Of a stretch of DNA of 50,018 nucleotides, positions 33,796 to 42,059 are shown piece after piece. Each line of letters starts with the position of its first letter. The first letter of the stretch is position 1. The stretch is from a candidate division Zixibacteria bacterium RBG_16_53_22 (lineage in GTDB: Bacteria > Zixibacteria > MSB-5A5 > UBA10806): NCBI GenBank assembly GCA_001775395.1, contig MEWP01000155.1:1-50018 (forward strand), in the 5' to 3' direction. Both the position numbers and the translations under genes were made by a program. The notes below the pieces were generated by a model. That model had not been told where the DNA came from and did not search any database. It saw only the letters and a list, made by a program, of their open reading frames with translations.

Positions 33796-34212
33796 TTACC
33801 TGTCGCGGCGCTCCCTTGTGGTCTTGGGCTTGGACTGGTCGTCCGATTCCTTCTTCCTTTTTACTTTCTCGGGCGGCTTCTTGTATCTATCGTTGAGCCC
33901 GTCGTCGTTTTCGTCGATAAAGCGATCGCGCTCTTTAATTCGATCCTTCTGGCCGCTATCATCGCTCGGCTTTTTCACCTGCTCCGGCCTCGAATCTTCC
34001 TTTCGCTTGTCGCTATCCTGCCTGGCGTCTCCCGCCTTTCTGGACGGCTCGGAAGGCGTCGCCTTTTGGTCCGAGGAGCCTTTGCTGGCATCGGGCTTCT
34101 GATTCTCGATCGCGGTCTTGTCATTCGATCGGGGTACGCTTTTTACCGCCGAGGCCGGCCCGGCCATGACAAAGGCCGTCAGCGCCATTAAAATTAAGAA
34201 TCTCCGGGTCAT
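33796..34212 (-). CDS. Small exported, highly charged protein
   Basis: A 138-residue protein: a clear signal peptide (MTRRFLILMALTAFVMAGPASA) followed by a mature part that is mostly Lys, Arg, Asp, Glu, Ser and Gln and predicted disordered. One recognisable motif, FIDENDDGLNDRY at about residue 98-110, resembles a calcium-binding thrombospondin type 3 loop. The ATG overlaps the stop of the DUF4384 gene by four bases. The upstream protein ends in a similar charged tail, so the two may associate. No enzymatic function is suggested. Confidence 0.75.
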   Translation of the reverse strand: MTRRFLILMALTAFVMAGPASAVKSVPRSNDKTAIENQKPDASKGSSDQKATPSEPSRKAGDARQDSDKRKEDSRPEQVKKPSDDSGQKDRIKERDRFIDENDDGLNDRYKKPPEKVKRKKESDDQSKPKTTRERRDR

Positions 34213-35810
34213 CTGCCTCTCTCCCTGCTCCGGTCGGTTTTCGATGCCTTTTTGGATGAACGGCTTTCCTTCTTTTCCGAATTTCGGGAGGATTCCTTCC
34301 TGCTGGAATTCTCGCCGGATTTATCCTCTTCTTTTATTTGACTCGAGGATTTTCCCTCCTCACGGTTGGATTGCACCTTCCGGTCTTTGGACCCCTCCTG
34401 CCGTTCATTCCGCTGTTCGTTAATTTGAGATTCCGATTTTCTCTTACCGGATTGATCCTCACGTCCCTGCCACGAGTCTCGGGGTGTAGTCTTTTCCATG
34501 TCGCCCTTATCGCCAGAGAGTCTTTTTCTTTCGGAATCAGGTTTCCCTTCCGGCACGATGATCCGGCCTTCGTCCCTGTCGATGCTGCCCTTATTCATGC
34601 GATCCATCTGGTCTGTGACTTTGCCAGTGCGCTTGTCATCGCCCGGTTCCACCGAGCGGGTGCGAGGACCCTTGGCGTCGCGATCCTGAATTCGCGGGCT
34701 TTCAGGCTTGAGGTTGCGTCCGCCCTCTATAGGCCTGGAATCCCGTTCGACATCTTTGGTCCTGATCTGTTTGACTATCGGCGCTTCCCTGGAAATGACT
34801 CCCCTGTCGGCATAATCCCTGACTATCGTCGCGGGAAGGGGACGGTTCCTGACATTTTTCTGGCGGATCTCCCTGGCGTTTTCTCTGAAACCGTCTTCGT
34901 TGCGATACTTCTTCTCTTCGAAGACCCAGTCGCGGAAAGCCCGGCGGCGGAATTTGTAGTCGTGATAGCGGTGATCTATCCGAACATCGATATAGAAACG
35001 TTGGTAAGACGGCACATAGAAGTACCTCTGGTAGCACGGATACCCTCCGTAATAAACCCATACCCAGTGATATCCGACCATCACGCGCGGCACCAGAATA
35101 GGGGCGATTCCTATAAAGATGCCATCGATCCAAATTTCGGAGCCCGGATAATCGCAACCGATCCAGATAGAACCGACATAGTAAGGATCGTAATCCCAAT
35201 ATCGATAGTGGCGGTGGTGACGGTAGTTCGTGTCGACCAGAAACCTGGTATGCGCCACAACATAGGGGCCGCTGCAAATCCTGGCATTGAGGCTGCCGAC
35301 GAAATTGTCGAGGCTGCCGCGGACCTTGATCGCGAAATAATCGTCGTCGTAGTAGCTGTCATCGCCATAATCGTAGCCGACATACTTCATGAAATCGGGT
35401 GGATTGATGTAATCGTAGCTGGCCACGGCGAATATGTGCTCATCGCCGGAGCCGCCGGCAATCTCGAGCCTGAAATCATCGCCGTAATCGGGGACCCTGT
35501 AAACCCGGCCGCCCTCGACATAGCTGCTTCCATTGTGACTCGATGGGAACAGAATGCTGACATTGCCCGACGGGTCGACATCGTAAACCACGACATAGCA
35601 ATCGTCCTCGGCCCGGAAGTAAACGGCGACATCTTCGCCAAAATAGTACCGGGCATCATGACCCTTGTTGGTCCAAACATCGATTTCCGGAGTATTGCCG
35701 GACCGATACCAATACCCGCGACCGTTGTCGTAATCGTCGCGGTCCGCATAAGCAACAACACTCATGCTCGCCACCAGGATTACCATTGCTAGAGTTGTTA
35801 AGTTCTTCAT
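34209..35810 (-). CDS. DUF4384 / PEGA surface protein with charged C-terminal tail
   Basis: A 533-residue exported protein. I start it at the ATG at 35810 (MKNLTTLAMVILVASMSVVA), which follows AAAGGCGGTG at good distance; the frame is open 43 codons further but without a leader. Residues about 30-150 are a DUF4384-like domain (YFGEDVAVYFRAEDDCYVVV, YDVDPSGNVSILFPS). A Tyr/Asp/His-rich stretch and a PEGA-like module follow (GSEIWIDGIFIGIAPILVP). The last 250 residues are Arg/Lys/Asp/Glu-rich and disordered. DUF4384 proteins are often linked to cell surface assembly or to sensing. It lies in a unit with an Fn3 lipoprotein and the small charged protein. Confidence 0.85.
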   Translation of the reverse strand: MKNLTTLAMVILVASMSVVAYADRDDYDNGRGYWYRSGNTPEIDVWTNKGHDARYYFGEDVAVYFRAEDDCYVVVYDVDPSGNVSILFPSSHNGSSYVEGGRVYRVPDYGDDFRLEIAGGSGDEHIFAVASYDYINPPDFMKYVGYDYGDDSYYDDDYFAIKVRGSLDNFVGSLNARICSGPYVVAHTRFLVDTNYRHHRHYRYWDYDPYYVGSIWIGCDYPGSEIWIDGIFIGIAPILVPRVMVGYHWVWVYYGGYPCYQRYFYVPSYQRFYIDVRIDHRYHDYKFRRRAFRDWVFEEKKYRNEDGFRENAREIRQKNVRNRPLPATIVRDYADRGVISREAPIVKQIRTKDVERDSRPIEGGRNLKPESPRIQDRDAKGPRTRSVEPGDDKRTGKVTDQMDRMNKGSIDRDEGRIIVPEGKPDSERKRLSGDKGDMEKTTPRDSWQGREDQSGKRKSESQINEQRNERQEGSKDRKVQSNREEGKSSSQIKEEDKSGENSSRKESSRNSEKKESRSSKKASKTDRSRERGR

Positions 35811-35935
35811 TTTAAACACCGCCTTTCGAACGGCTGACGGCAGAATCCTCCTGCCGCCTTGATTTTCTTTCGTTGTTGATCTTGCATTCATGATTGTATC
35901 CAGCGAACGGGCTTTCATCGAATTTGCCCGCATCA

Positions 35936-36808
35936 TCACTGAACCTCCGCGGATAAACCGGACTGAATGTTCGAAGGATCTATTTTAAGCTCGCGATTGC
36001 CGCTGTCTACCTGATAACCCCAATCAAACTCCATGCCACGGGCCGGCGACAGAAATTCGCCTGTGATTCTGATCTTGGCGTAATGATCGTTCGTTGTCTG
36101 AAGGACATAAGTATGGCCGAGGATGGCTTCGAGATAAGCGAAGTTCGACCAGCCCTGGCTGGGAGCGTAGGTGATATCGTCGAATGAATCCGTATATCCC
36201 ATGTCTTGAATGAATGCGCCGTTGTCGCCAAGCCACAGGAAATATGCCCTGACATTCGGGTCGGCATCATACTCGAGATAGAAATCGCATTCGGTGTGAT
36301 CCCAGGGCAGACGGTTGGCAGTCGACAGATCGAATCCCGATTCGTTCTGGTAGATTATATCGGTGTAGGTGTAAATGTAATTGCCACCCTCGGGCCTGGG
36401 GGTATCATAAGCGGAATCATACGAAAGGTCCGACTCATTGCCGTTGAAATCGAATGACGAAACCGCGTAATAATAGGTAGTGCCATTCTGGAGGCCGTCG
36501 TCCAGGTACTGATAGACATCGGCATTTACTGTTCCTATCTGGGTGAAATCCTGATTATTCAGGCTTCGATAAATTCTGAAACCGTTGAGGTCATTATACC
36601 CCGCATCGAGATAGATCGGGCTCCAACTCACTATGACCGCCCCATCCAACGTGGTAGTGGTAACGCCGGTCGGCACAGGCGGGGCCTCGCGGTCTATGCT
36701 TGGGCTGGTGGTAGCATCCCTATTGTCACATGAAAGAACAAGCAGGGCAGATATGACAATCAGGCTGGCGTACTTTACAAAACCGATTTTGGGGTTGAAC
36801 TGATTCAT
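35936..36808 (-). CDS. Fn3-domain lipoprotein
   Basis: A 290-residue lipoprotein with lipobox LLVLSC (Cys27). Residues about 42-135 are a fibronectin type III domain (PPVPTGVTTTTLDGAVIVSW, GFRIYRSLNNQDF, NGTTYYYAVSSFD). The C-terminal 150 residues are a beta-rich region with many Tyr and Asp and a late DHYAKIRITGEF, without a family I recognise. The ATG has an excellent AAGGAGG ribosome binding site. It is the first gene of the 36808-33796 unit; a weak sigma-54-like match lies at 36839-36853. Confidence 0.86.
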   Translation of the reverse strand: MNQFNPKIGFVKYASLIVISALLVLSCDNRDATTSPSIDREAPPVPTGVTTTTLDGAVIVSWSPIYLDAGYNDLNGFRIYRSLNNQDFTQIGTVNADVYQYLDDGLQNGTTYYYAVSSFDFNGNESDLSYDSAYDTPRPEGGNYIYTYTDIIYQNESGFDLSTANRLPWDHTECDFYLEYDADPNVRAYFLWLGDNGAFIQDMGYTDSFDDITYAPSQGWSNFAYLEAILGHTYVLQTTNDHYAKIRITGEFLSPARGMEFDWGYQVDSGNRELKIDPSNIQSGLSAEVQ

Positions 36809-36838
36809 TTATTCCTCCTTCTTTCGCGGAATAATACC

Positions 36839-36853
36839 TCAACTTTCATGCCA
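36839..36853 (-). promoter_or_regulatory. Weak sigma-54-like promoter match upstream of the Fn3 lipoprotein
   Basis: The minus strand reads TGGCAT-GAAAG-TTGA. The -24 box is perfect, but the invariant C of the -12 GC is replaced by A. It sits about 30 bases before the ATG and 115 bases past the sigma-54 regulator gene. It could be weak, or a chance match. Confidence 0.25.
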
Positions 36854-36964
36854 AATTACTCCAGAGTATAAGTCGTTGTAGCAAGGGCAATTAGACTCTA
36901 GTAGTGTGGGTCGTCACATCACGATGCACTATTTTTGTGCCGGAATGAAGCGATTATTGCATCA

Positions 36965-38299
36965 TTATTGGATTTTGTACTTCTGGATCTTCAGTCGAAG
37001 CGTATTGCGATGGATACCAAGAAGTTCCGAGGCCTCAACCAGGCCGCCTCCGGTTTTCCCGAGGGCCTCGACTATTGCCTTCTTCTCAAGCTCCTCGAGG
37101 TTAAGAACTTCCATTCTTTCCGGTGCGGCGTTCCTTTCGCCGACAAACGGGTCAATATTCTCTATGTCAATGACATCGCCGGTTGCCATTACAATGGCGC
37201 GCTCGATCAAATTCTCCAGTTCCCTGACATTGCCCGGCCAATCGTGACGCATCATGAGGTCCTTGGCTTGCGGAGTAATGCCCCTGATATCCTTGTTATT
37301 CTTTTGGTTACACTTCTTGATAAAATGCTCGATCAAAAGAAGAATATCCTCGCGACGCTCTCTCAGCGGGGGTATCACTATCGGTATGACATTGAGACGG
37401 TAGAAAAGGTCCTCTCGAAAAGAACCTTCCCTTACTTTGGCCTCGAGGTTGCGGTTGGTGGCGGTCAGGATTCGGATATCGACCTTTATATCGCGCTCAC
37501 CGCCGAGGCGTTGGAACGTCTTCGATTCTAACACCCTAAGCAGCTTAACCTGTGTGGCTGGATTGATATCGCCGATCTCATCGAGAAAGATGGTCCCGCG
37601 ATCGGCAAGCTCGAATCGCCCCAAATGACGGGCTGTGGCGCCCGTAAAGGAGCCGCGCTCGTGACCAAATAGCTCCGACTCCAGAAGGGTCTCGGGAAGC
37701 GATGTGCAGTTGACCGCCAGAAACGGCCCCGCAGACCTCTGCGACGCAAAATGAATAGCCCTGGCCACCAGCTCCTTGCCGGTCCCCGATTCTCCCCTAA
37801 TCAGCACCGTCGCGTCGGAACGAGCAACCCGGGAGACATCGGCCATCACCTTTTTTATCGCGCTCGATGTGCCGATGATTTCCTTGAAATCCTCGACCTG
37901 CTCGAGTTTGCGTTTTAAATAACGGTTTTCGGCGAGGAGTTTCTGATTCGAATCGATCTTATTCAAGATAACACCGACATGGTCCAGGTCGACCGGCTTG
38001 AGCAGGTAGTCGAAAGCGCCGGCCTTCATGGCCTCGACAGCCGATTCCACCGTGCCATAGGCGGTCATGACCACTATGGCCAGGTCGGGATTGGTTTCGA
38101 GGCTCTTACGGATGAATGTCAATCCGTCCATCCTGGGCATCCGCATATCGACCAGGGCGGCCTCGGCGCCGTCACCATGAAGCGCATTAAGCCCATCCTC
38201 CCCGTTCGAGGCCGTGGTGACCCTGTGGCCCAACCTCTCGAGATGACCGGCCAAAAGCTCTCGCTGGCTGGCCTCATCGTCAATCACAAGAATTCTCAA
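36965..38299 (-). CDS. Sigma-54-dependent response regulator (NtrC/AtoC/PilR class)
   Basis: A 444-residue transcription activator. The receiver has the phospho-aspartate in LVDMRMPRMDG. The AAA+ domain shows Walker A GESGTGKE, the sigma-54 contact loop GSFTGA (Ala replaced by Ser versus GAFTGA), Walker B TIFLDEIG, and RLNVIPIVIPPLRER. A Fis-type HTH ends the protein (EALGKTGGGLVEASELLGIH, RNTLRLKIQKY). A TTG at 38299 is the best start: it follows AGAGGAGAA and overlaps the kinase stop as TTGA, whereas the ATG at 38338 would overlap by 43 bases. It forms a two-component pair with the upstream kinase and can serve the sigma-54 sites at 1342 and 8653 (inference). Confidence 0.93.
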   Translation of the reverse strand: MRILVIDDEASQRELLAGHLERLGHRVTTASNGEDGLNALHGDGAEAALVDMRMPRMDGLTFIRKSLETNPDLAIVVMTAYGTVESAVEAMKAGAFDYLLKPVDLDHVGVILNKIDSNQKLLAENRYLKRKLEQVEDFKEIIGTSSAIKKVMADVSRVARSDATVLIRGESGTGKELVARAIHFASQRSAGPFLAVNCTSLPETLLESELFGHERGSFTGATARHLGRFELADRGTIFLDEIGDINPATQVKLLRVLESKTFQRLGGERDIKVDIRILTATNRNLEAKVREGSFREDLFYRLNVIPIVIPPLRERREDILLLIEHFIKKCNQKNNKDIRGITPQAKDLMMRHDWPGNVRELENLIERAIVMATGDVIDIENIDPFVGERNAAPERMEVLNLEELEKKAIVEALGKTGGGLVEASELLGIHRNTLRLKIQKYKIQ

Positions 38300-40305
38300 G
38301 CGCTTCTCCTCTGGGGAAGAATCAATTCCACTTTGCACCCTTTGCCCGGAGATGATTCGATGATAATCTCGCCGCCATGATCAGCCATGATCTTGGAGGC
38401 GGTCGCCAGGCCAAGGCCGGTCCCACCCTGCTTGGTGGTGAAAAACGGTTTCAGCGCGGAGGGTATATCATCGATCCCGGGGCCATTATCGATGACGATA
38501 ATATGAACCTTATCTCCCGTTTCGGCGACCTCGATTTTGATTTCGCCATTCTTCTCGAGCGCCTCCAAGCTGTTCTTGACCAGATTGATCAATACCTGCG
38601 ATAACCCGGCCTTGTCACCCTCGATTGTAAGGCCATCGATGGGAGTTGTGAAAGCGATCTTTGTCCCCTGATGGCGAGCCTGATTTTCGAATAGCTCGAT
38701 CAATCCTCTTACAAGCTCGTTCAGGTCGATCGCGGACATCTCGGGCCTGACAGCACGGGCCACTGCCAGAAACTTGTCTATTATGTCGTTAAGCCTCTTT
38801 ATCTCTGCGCGCAGAAGATCGATGAATTTGAGGTACTCCTCCTTTGAGCCGGCCGGCACAATCTCATTTTTCATGCGCTGGATAGTAATCCCGATGGCAT
38901 TGAGCGGATTGCGAATCTCATGCGCCATCGAGGCCGCCAGCGCCCCTAACTCGGACAGGCGTCGTCGCGATTCGGCCATGTTCTCCAGCCTGCGCGAGTC
39001 GGTGATATCCTGAGCCACGGCGATGGCCCCGATCGAGGCGCCATCGAATCCTACCAGGGGCGTGGTGGTCACGAAGTATCGCCGACGATCCTCACCAAGA
39101 ACTCTCTCGAAATTGGCGCCTCGCTGGCTTTCCATGACTTGACGGAAATGAAAGGGATCGTCAGGGAAAAGGGTCGTGTAGTGAGCGGTCGCCATCGCTT
39201 GCGAGATGCCAAAGCGATTCCTGGCCATGGCATTAATATCCGTAAGGCTTAGACCAGAATCAACTGCGACCACGGGGCCGGGGATTGAATCGAGCAGGCT
39301 TTGAGACATGACACGAGATTTGTGGAATCCGGCCCGCAGAAATTCGTAACTCTGGAATCCGATGATGGTCGCGAAAACCAGCATGCCGACAATTATAAGC
39401 GCCGCTACCACAAGCCAGACCTGACGCTTGACTCCGCTGGTGATTTGCCTGTAGCCATAAAGCGACAGCCCAACCCTGAAAATCCCGTTGAAATCGCCGG
39501 CCCTGAAGAAATGGACCGACTCCAAGACCTCGCGATCCTGAAATGTAAGCAGCCGGCTGCGGGTCGTGTCGCTCTTGAGCGATTCTATCAAGAAGGGGTC
39601 CTCCATGAGCTTTGGCATGCTGGCGACCTTCTTCGAGGCGAATATGATACCATCCTGATTTTGCAGCACGATATATTCGATACCCGATTCCTGGCCAACC
39701 TGATTGAGCAGATTATAGAGGCTCAATTTTTCATTGCCATATTGGCCGTATCTCCAATTTATGGCGGCGAAAAGACCGGCAGTGTCGCTGAGAGGAAAAT
39801 AGCTGAATAATATTTTTTCCTGGGCGATGGTTTGAAAATCATAAATAATGTCCGATTCGGGATCGATTTCCAGGGAATCGAGCCACCCCCTGATGGCTTC
39901 GTCGTAAGAATCGGATTTCCTTGAAAATGACGATGCGACCAACTGTCTCTTGATAACCAAACCGAGCCTTTCGGCATCAAGCGTTCGCCTCCAATCATCC
40001 AGGCTTCCCCTTATATTCACGGCGCTTTGGGGCCGCAACGATTCGACCTTGTTTATGAGATTGTCTATCGCCAGCGAGGTTATCTGGCTGTCGGTTTCGA
40101 TGAGAACCTCGGCCGAGGAAATCAGGGTCTCGGTCAGGGCGCGGCCCTGAGCCATGACAGATTCGAGGGAGGCTCTGGTGCCGGCTGAAACGGCGAAATA
40201 ACCGGCCAGGACAAGTATCAAGCCGAGACATATCAACAGCGCCAGGGCGTGGCGGAGCCGAAGGCCATAAAAGAGGGACGGCCTTTCATTTAATTCCTGA
40301 CGCAT
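38296..40305 (-). CDS. Membrane histidine kinase with PAS domain
   Basis: A 669-residue sensor kinase. Helices at 19-40 and 296-317 flank an extracytoplasmic sensor of about 255 residues (dCACHE-like by size: IVLQNQDGIIFASKK, FNGIFRVGLSLYGYR). A cytoplasmic PAS domain lies at about 333-440, then HisKA with the phospho-acceptor H462 in MAHEIRNPLNAIG, and an HATPase (LINLVKNSLEAL, DNGPGIDD, KQGGTGLGLATASKIM). The partner is the sigma-54 regulator, whose start overlaps by four bases. The sequence is of the AtoS/PilS/ZraS kind; the signal is unknown. No ribosome binding site is seen, and the promoter at 40315-40343 predicts an almost leaderless mRNA. Confidence 0.94.
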   Translation of the reverse strand: MRQELNERPSLFYGLRLRHALALLICLGLILVLAGYFAVSAGTRASLESVMAQGRALTETLISSAEVLIETDSQITSLAIDNLINKVESLRPQSAVNIRGSLDDWRRTLDAERLGLVIKRQLVASSFSRKSDSYDEAIRGWLDSLEIDPESDIIYDFQTIAQEKILFSYFPLSDTAGLFAAINWRYGQYGNEKLSLYNLLNQVGQESGIEYIVLQNQDGIIFASKKVASMPKLMEDPFLIESLKSDTTRSRLLTFQDREVLESVHFFRAGDFNGIFRVGLSLYGYRQITSGVKRQVWLVVAALIIVGMLVFATIIGFQSYEFLRAGFHKSRVMSQSLLDSIPGPVVAVDSGLSLTDINAMARNRFGISQAMATAHYTTLFPDDPFHFRQVMESQRGANFERVLGEDRRRYFVTTTPLVGFDGASIGAIAVAQDITDSRRLENMAESRRRLSELGALAASMAHEIRNPLNAIGITIQRMKNEIVPAGSKEEYLKFIDLLRAEIKRLNDIIDKFLAVARAVRPEMSAIDLNELVRGLIELFENQARHQGTKIAFTTPIDGLTIEGDKAGLSQVLINLVKNSLEALEKNGEIKIEVAETGDKVHIIVIDNGPGIDDIPSALKPFFTTKQGGTGLGLATASKIMADHGGEIIIESSPGKGCKVELILPQRRSA

Positions 40306-40314
40306 ATGATGGGT

Positions 40315-40343
40315 ATATTAGGCGGCATCCGCCCAACTGTCAA
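40315..40343 (-). promoter_or_regulatory. Sigma-70 promoter for the kinase/regulator pair, near-leaderless
   Basis: On the minus strand a perfect TTGACA (-35) and TAATAT (-10) are separated by 17 bases. The start would fall near 40308, only about three bases before the ATG at 40305, and that ATG has no ribosome binding site. Confidence 0.55.
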
Positions 40344-40362
40344 CCGCAGAAAAAACATAAGT

Positions 40363-40391
40363 TTGGAAGTCTCGATGCCGATATTTATGAT
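40363..40391 (+). promoter_or_regulatory. Possible divergent sigma-70 promoter
   Basis: TTGGAA and TATGAT with 17-base spacing point to the plus strand, just before a strong GAGGGAGG ribosome binding site and the small frame at 40406. The divergent layout with the kinase promoter is plausible, but the -35 is only four of six. Confidence 0.35.
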
Positions 40392-40405
40392 TAGAGGGAG
40401 GATTA

Positions 40406-40597
40406 ATGAAAACTACAACCGCAGTTCATGCCGAAATCCGCGATAACCGGCGAAGGACGTCAGCGCGGACTGATTTGGCAACTGATCGCCGGAAATTGCC
40501 CGAGCCGATTAGAATGCCGGGCCTGTTTTTCTCGCATCTGTCGTGCGCCCACCGCTCAAAAAAATTCGACGAGCATTTGAAGTTCTTTATCATATAA
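40406..40597 (+). CDS. Possible 63-residue basic small protein
   Basis: The only plus-strand frame I consider possible. The ATG follows GAGGGAGG at five bases and a sigma-70 type promoter at 40363-40391. The product is basic (MKTTTAVHAEIRDNRRRTSA at the start, ending in KFFII), has no signal peptide or membrane helix and resembles no family I know. The composition is unremarkable, and it could be a chance frame in a non-coding region. Confidence 0.3.
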   Translation: MKTTTAVHAEIRDNRRRTSARTDLATDRRKLPEPIRMPGLFFSHLSCAHRSKKFDEHLKFFII

Positions 40598-40900
40598 ATA
40601 AGAGTCCATTTCCCATATGTGAATTCAGGTCATCATCTTCCTGTTTCGAAACGAACGGCCTTCAATCAAAATAAAATTATCGGAAACAAGACGCGACATG
40701 CCCCTCCAAGCACGATTTTCACCAATAATCAATATGAACGCAGCCCTGAACCCCTATAAAGCCACCGTTATTGTAAATTCCGTTCGGTTGCCGATCTAAA
40801 TGCGCCGCCGCCGATTATTGTCAAATGCCAATTCATCGCTCGCCTAACTTATTGGTATAATTAATGATAGAAAAGTGCGAAATTTATGGATAACAAATTA
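40598..40900. other. Non-coding stretch before the small RNA gene
   Basis: About 300 bases without an acceptable gene on either strand. It is AT-rich relative to the flanking genes. A TATAAT at 40855-40860 has no matching -35. I see nothing else in it. Confidence 0.4.
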
Positions 40901-40901
40901 C

Positions 40902-40930
40902 TTGACAAAGCTGGGGGTGAATTGTATAGA
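40902..40930 (+). promoter_or_regulatory. Strong sigma-70 promoter of the small RNA
   Basis: TTGACA and TATAGA lie 17 bases apart, the best sigma-70 match I found in the window. It points to the plus strand, where no protein gene follows. The predicted start is near 40937. Confidence 0.78.
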
Positions 40931-40936
40931 TATCAA

Positions 40937-41020
40937 GGCTTAAGGGTGAAACCGGGTAACTTGGGTAGTTCTAGCCCCCCTCTACCTAAGTAAAAAATGT
41001 TTCACCCTTATCCTTTTTTT
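40937..41020 (+). ncRNA. Candidate small RNA of about 84 nt with C-rich loop and terminator
   Basis: Directly after the promoter at 40902-40930 the transcript would fold as one closed unit. An outer 12-bp perfect stem (40941-40952 TAAGGGTGAAAC with 40999-41010 GTTTCACCCTTA) is followed by TCC and seven uridines, an intrinsic terminator. Inside, a 10-bp stem with one GU pair (40959-40968 ACTTGGGTAG with 40982-40991 CTACCTAAGT) presents a 13-base loop, TTCTAGCCCCCCT. No start codon with a ribosome binding site lies in it. C-rich loops of trans-acting RNAs commonly pair with G-rich Shine-Dalgarno sequences. The RNA is convergent with the PHP gene, whose stop codon it nearly touches. No known family was recognised (not 6S, tmRNA, SRP or RNase P). 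Confidence 0.75.
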
Positions 41021-42059
41021 ATATAACCGCGATATGATTCGAATATATCCAACCCCGCCCTTTTCGATGCAGTTCCACTCTATAGACTCCTGACTCTATT
41101 AATGGCACTTCAAACCTGGCGCCCTGCAATTCCATTATACTTTCGCCGTTTCGAATAAGTTTCATGTGAGCCCTTTGCGGTGAGCTTATTTTCAGTCTCA
41201 GGTTGTCGGAAAACTTGACACGGTCGCCCTGGAAAAAAGCCCCGCCGCTCGATTGCCCATAAAATTGGAATCCTCTGGCATCACCCCAACGAAAATTGGA
41301 GACAAATACACGGCAGCCGCGAATTGCGTCGATAATCTGTTTCTTGGCAATCTTAATATCGTTGGAAAGCGGTTGCGATAACATCAGGTGAGTCCTGATG
41401 GATCTGAATTGGACCTTGTATGGGAAAATCGTCACCCGGAGCGGGCCTTTGCGGTAGGCGTGCGCGTGAACGTCCGCCGAACCCACCCCGGCAAGGCTAT
41501 ATTCCTGGGAAAGCTGGTCCCATTTCTTCAATACGCGCCCCGTCGGCCCACGCAAGTGCCGTCTGGGGGTGACAATCATTTTCAGCATATTGACCTTTCT
41601 GAGAAGTTCCATCCAGGCCGACATGTGGTTCCAGATCTCTATGGCGTCGAATCCCCGGGCATCCCAGGCGTTCCAGGGGTAACTGGGATATTTGGGGATA
41701 GCATTTCGTATCTCGTCGGGGTGCGCGATTATGCCCAGACCTCCCGATCTTCGGACCTCGGCCACATACTCCTGCGCCGTGAGACTGGCCGGAAGTTCTT
41801 TATCGAGGCCAAATGCAAGGTAATGATTCTCATCTTTGGCATCCTCTATCTCGTAACCTATGATGGCGGCGGTCCTGCCGTAGAAACGTTCCAAGCCGTC
41901 GCGAAGCGGCTGGAGAGTCATATGGTCGGTGAACATTAGAAAATCGAGATCGGCCGATTCACCTATCCCCGCGATTTCCTCGATTGTTTTGGTGCCGTCG
42001 GAATAGCTGGAGTGAATGTGGATTACGCCAACTATCTCATACCATCTATCATCTGGCAT
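41019..42059 (-). CDS. PHP-domain phosphoesterase
   Basis: A 346-residue cytoplasmic metal-dependent hydrolase. PHP motifs: HIHSSYSDG (residues 14-22), FTDHM (43-47), GYEIED, IIAHPDE and GSADVHAH. Residues beyond about 265 form a beta-rich extra domain (VKFSDNLRLKISSPQRAHMK) typical of PHP proteins related to polymerase-associated or CehA/McbA-type enzymes. The substrate is unknown. It ends the unit starting at 44157 and overlaps the MFS gene by 11 bases. Its 3' end meets the small RNA terminator on the other strand, so transcription is convergent here. Confidence 0.9.
   Translation of the reverse strand: MPDDRWYEIVGVIHIHSSYSDGTKTIEEIAGIGESADLDFLMFTDHMTLQPLRDGLERFYGRTAAIIGYEIEDAKDENHYLAFGLDKELPASLTAQEYVAEVRRSGGLGIIAHPDEIRNAIPKYPSYPWNAWDARGFDAIEIWNHMSAWMELLRKVNMLKMIVTPRRHLRGPTGRVLKKWDQLSQEYSLAGVGSADVHAHAYRKGPLRVTIFPYKVQFRSIRTHLMLSQPLSNDIKIAKKQIIDAIRGCRVFVSNFRWGDARGFQFYGQSSGGAFFQGDRVKFSDNLRLKISSPQRAHMKLIRNGESIMELQGARFEVPLIESGVYRVELHRKGRGWIYSNHIAVI

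Noticed and set aside
34338-35792. Long open frame of 484 codons on the plus strand
   Set aside because: It is antisense to the DUF4384/PEGA gene, which has a signal peptide, ribosome binding site and recognisable domains; the plus frame has none and reflects codon bias.
40855-40860. TATAAT box before the small RNA
   Set aside because: No -35 element at a suitable distance; the promoter at 40902-40930 is much better.
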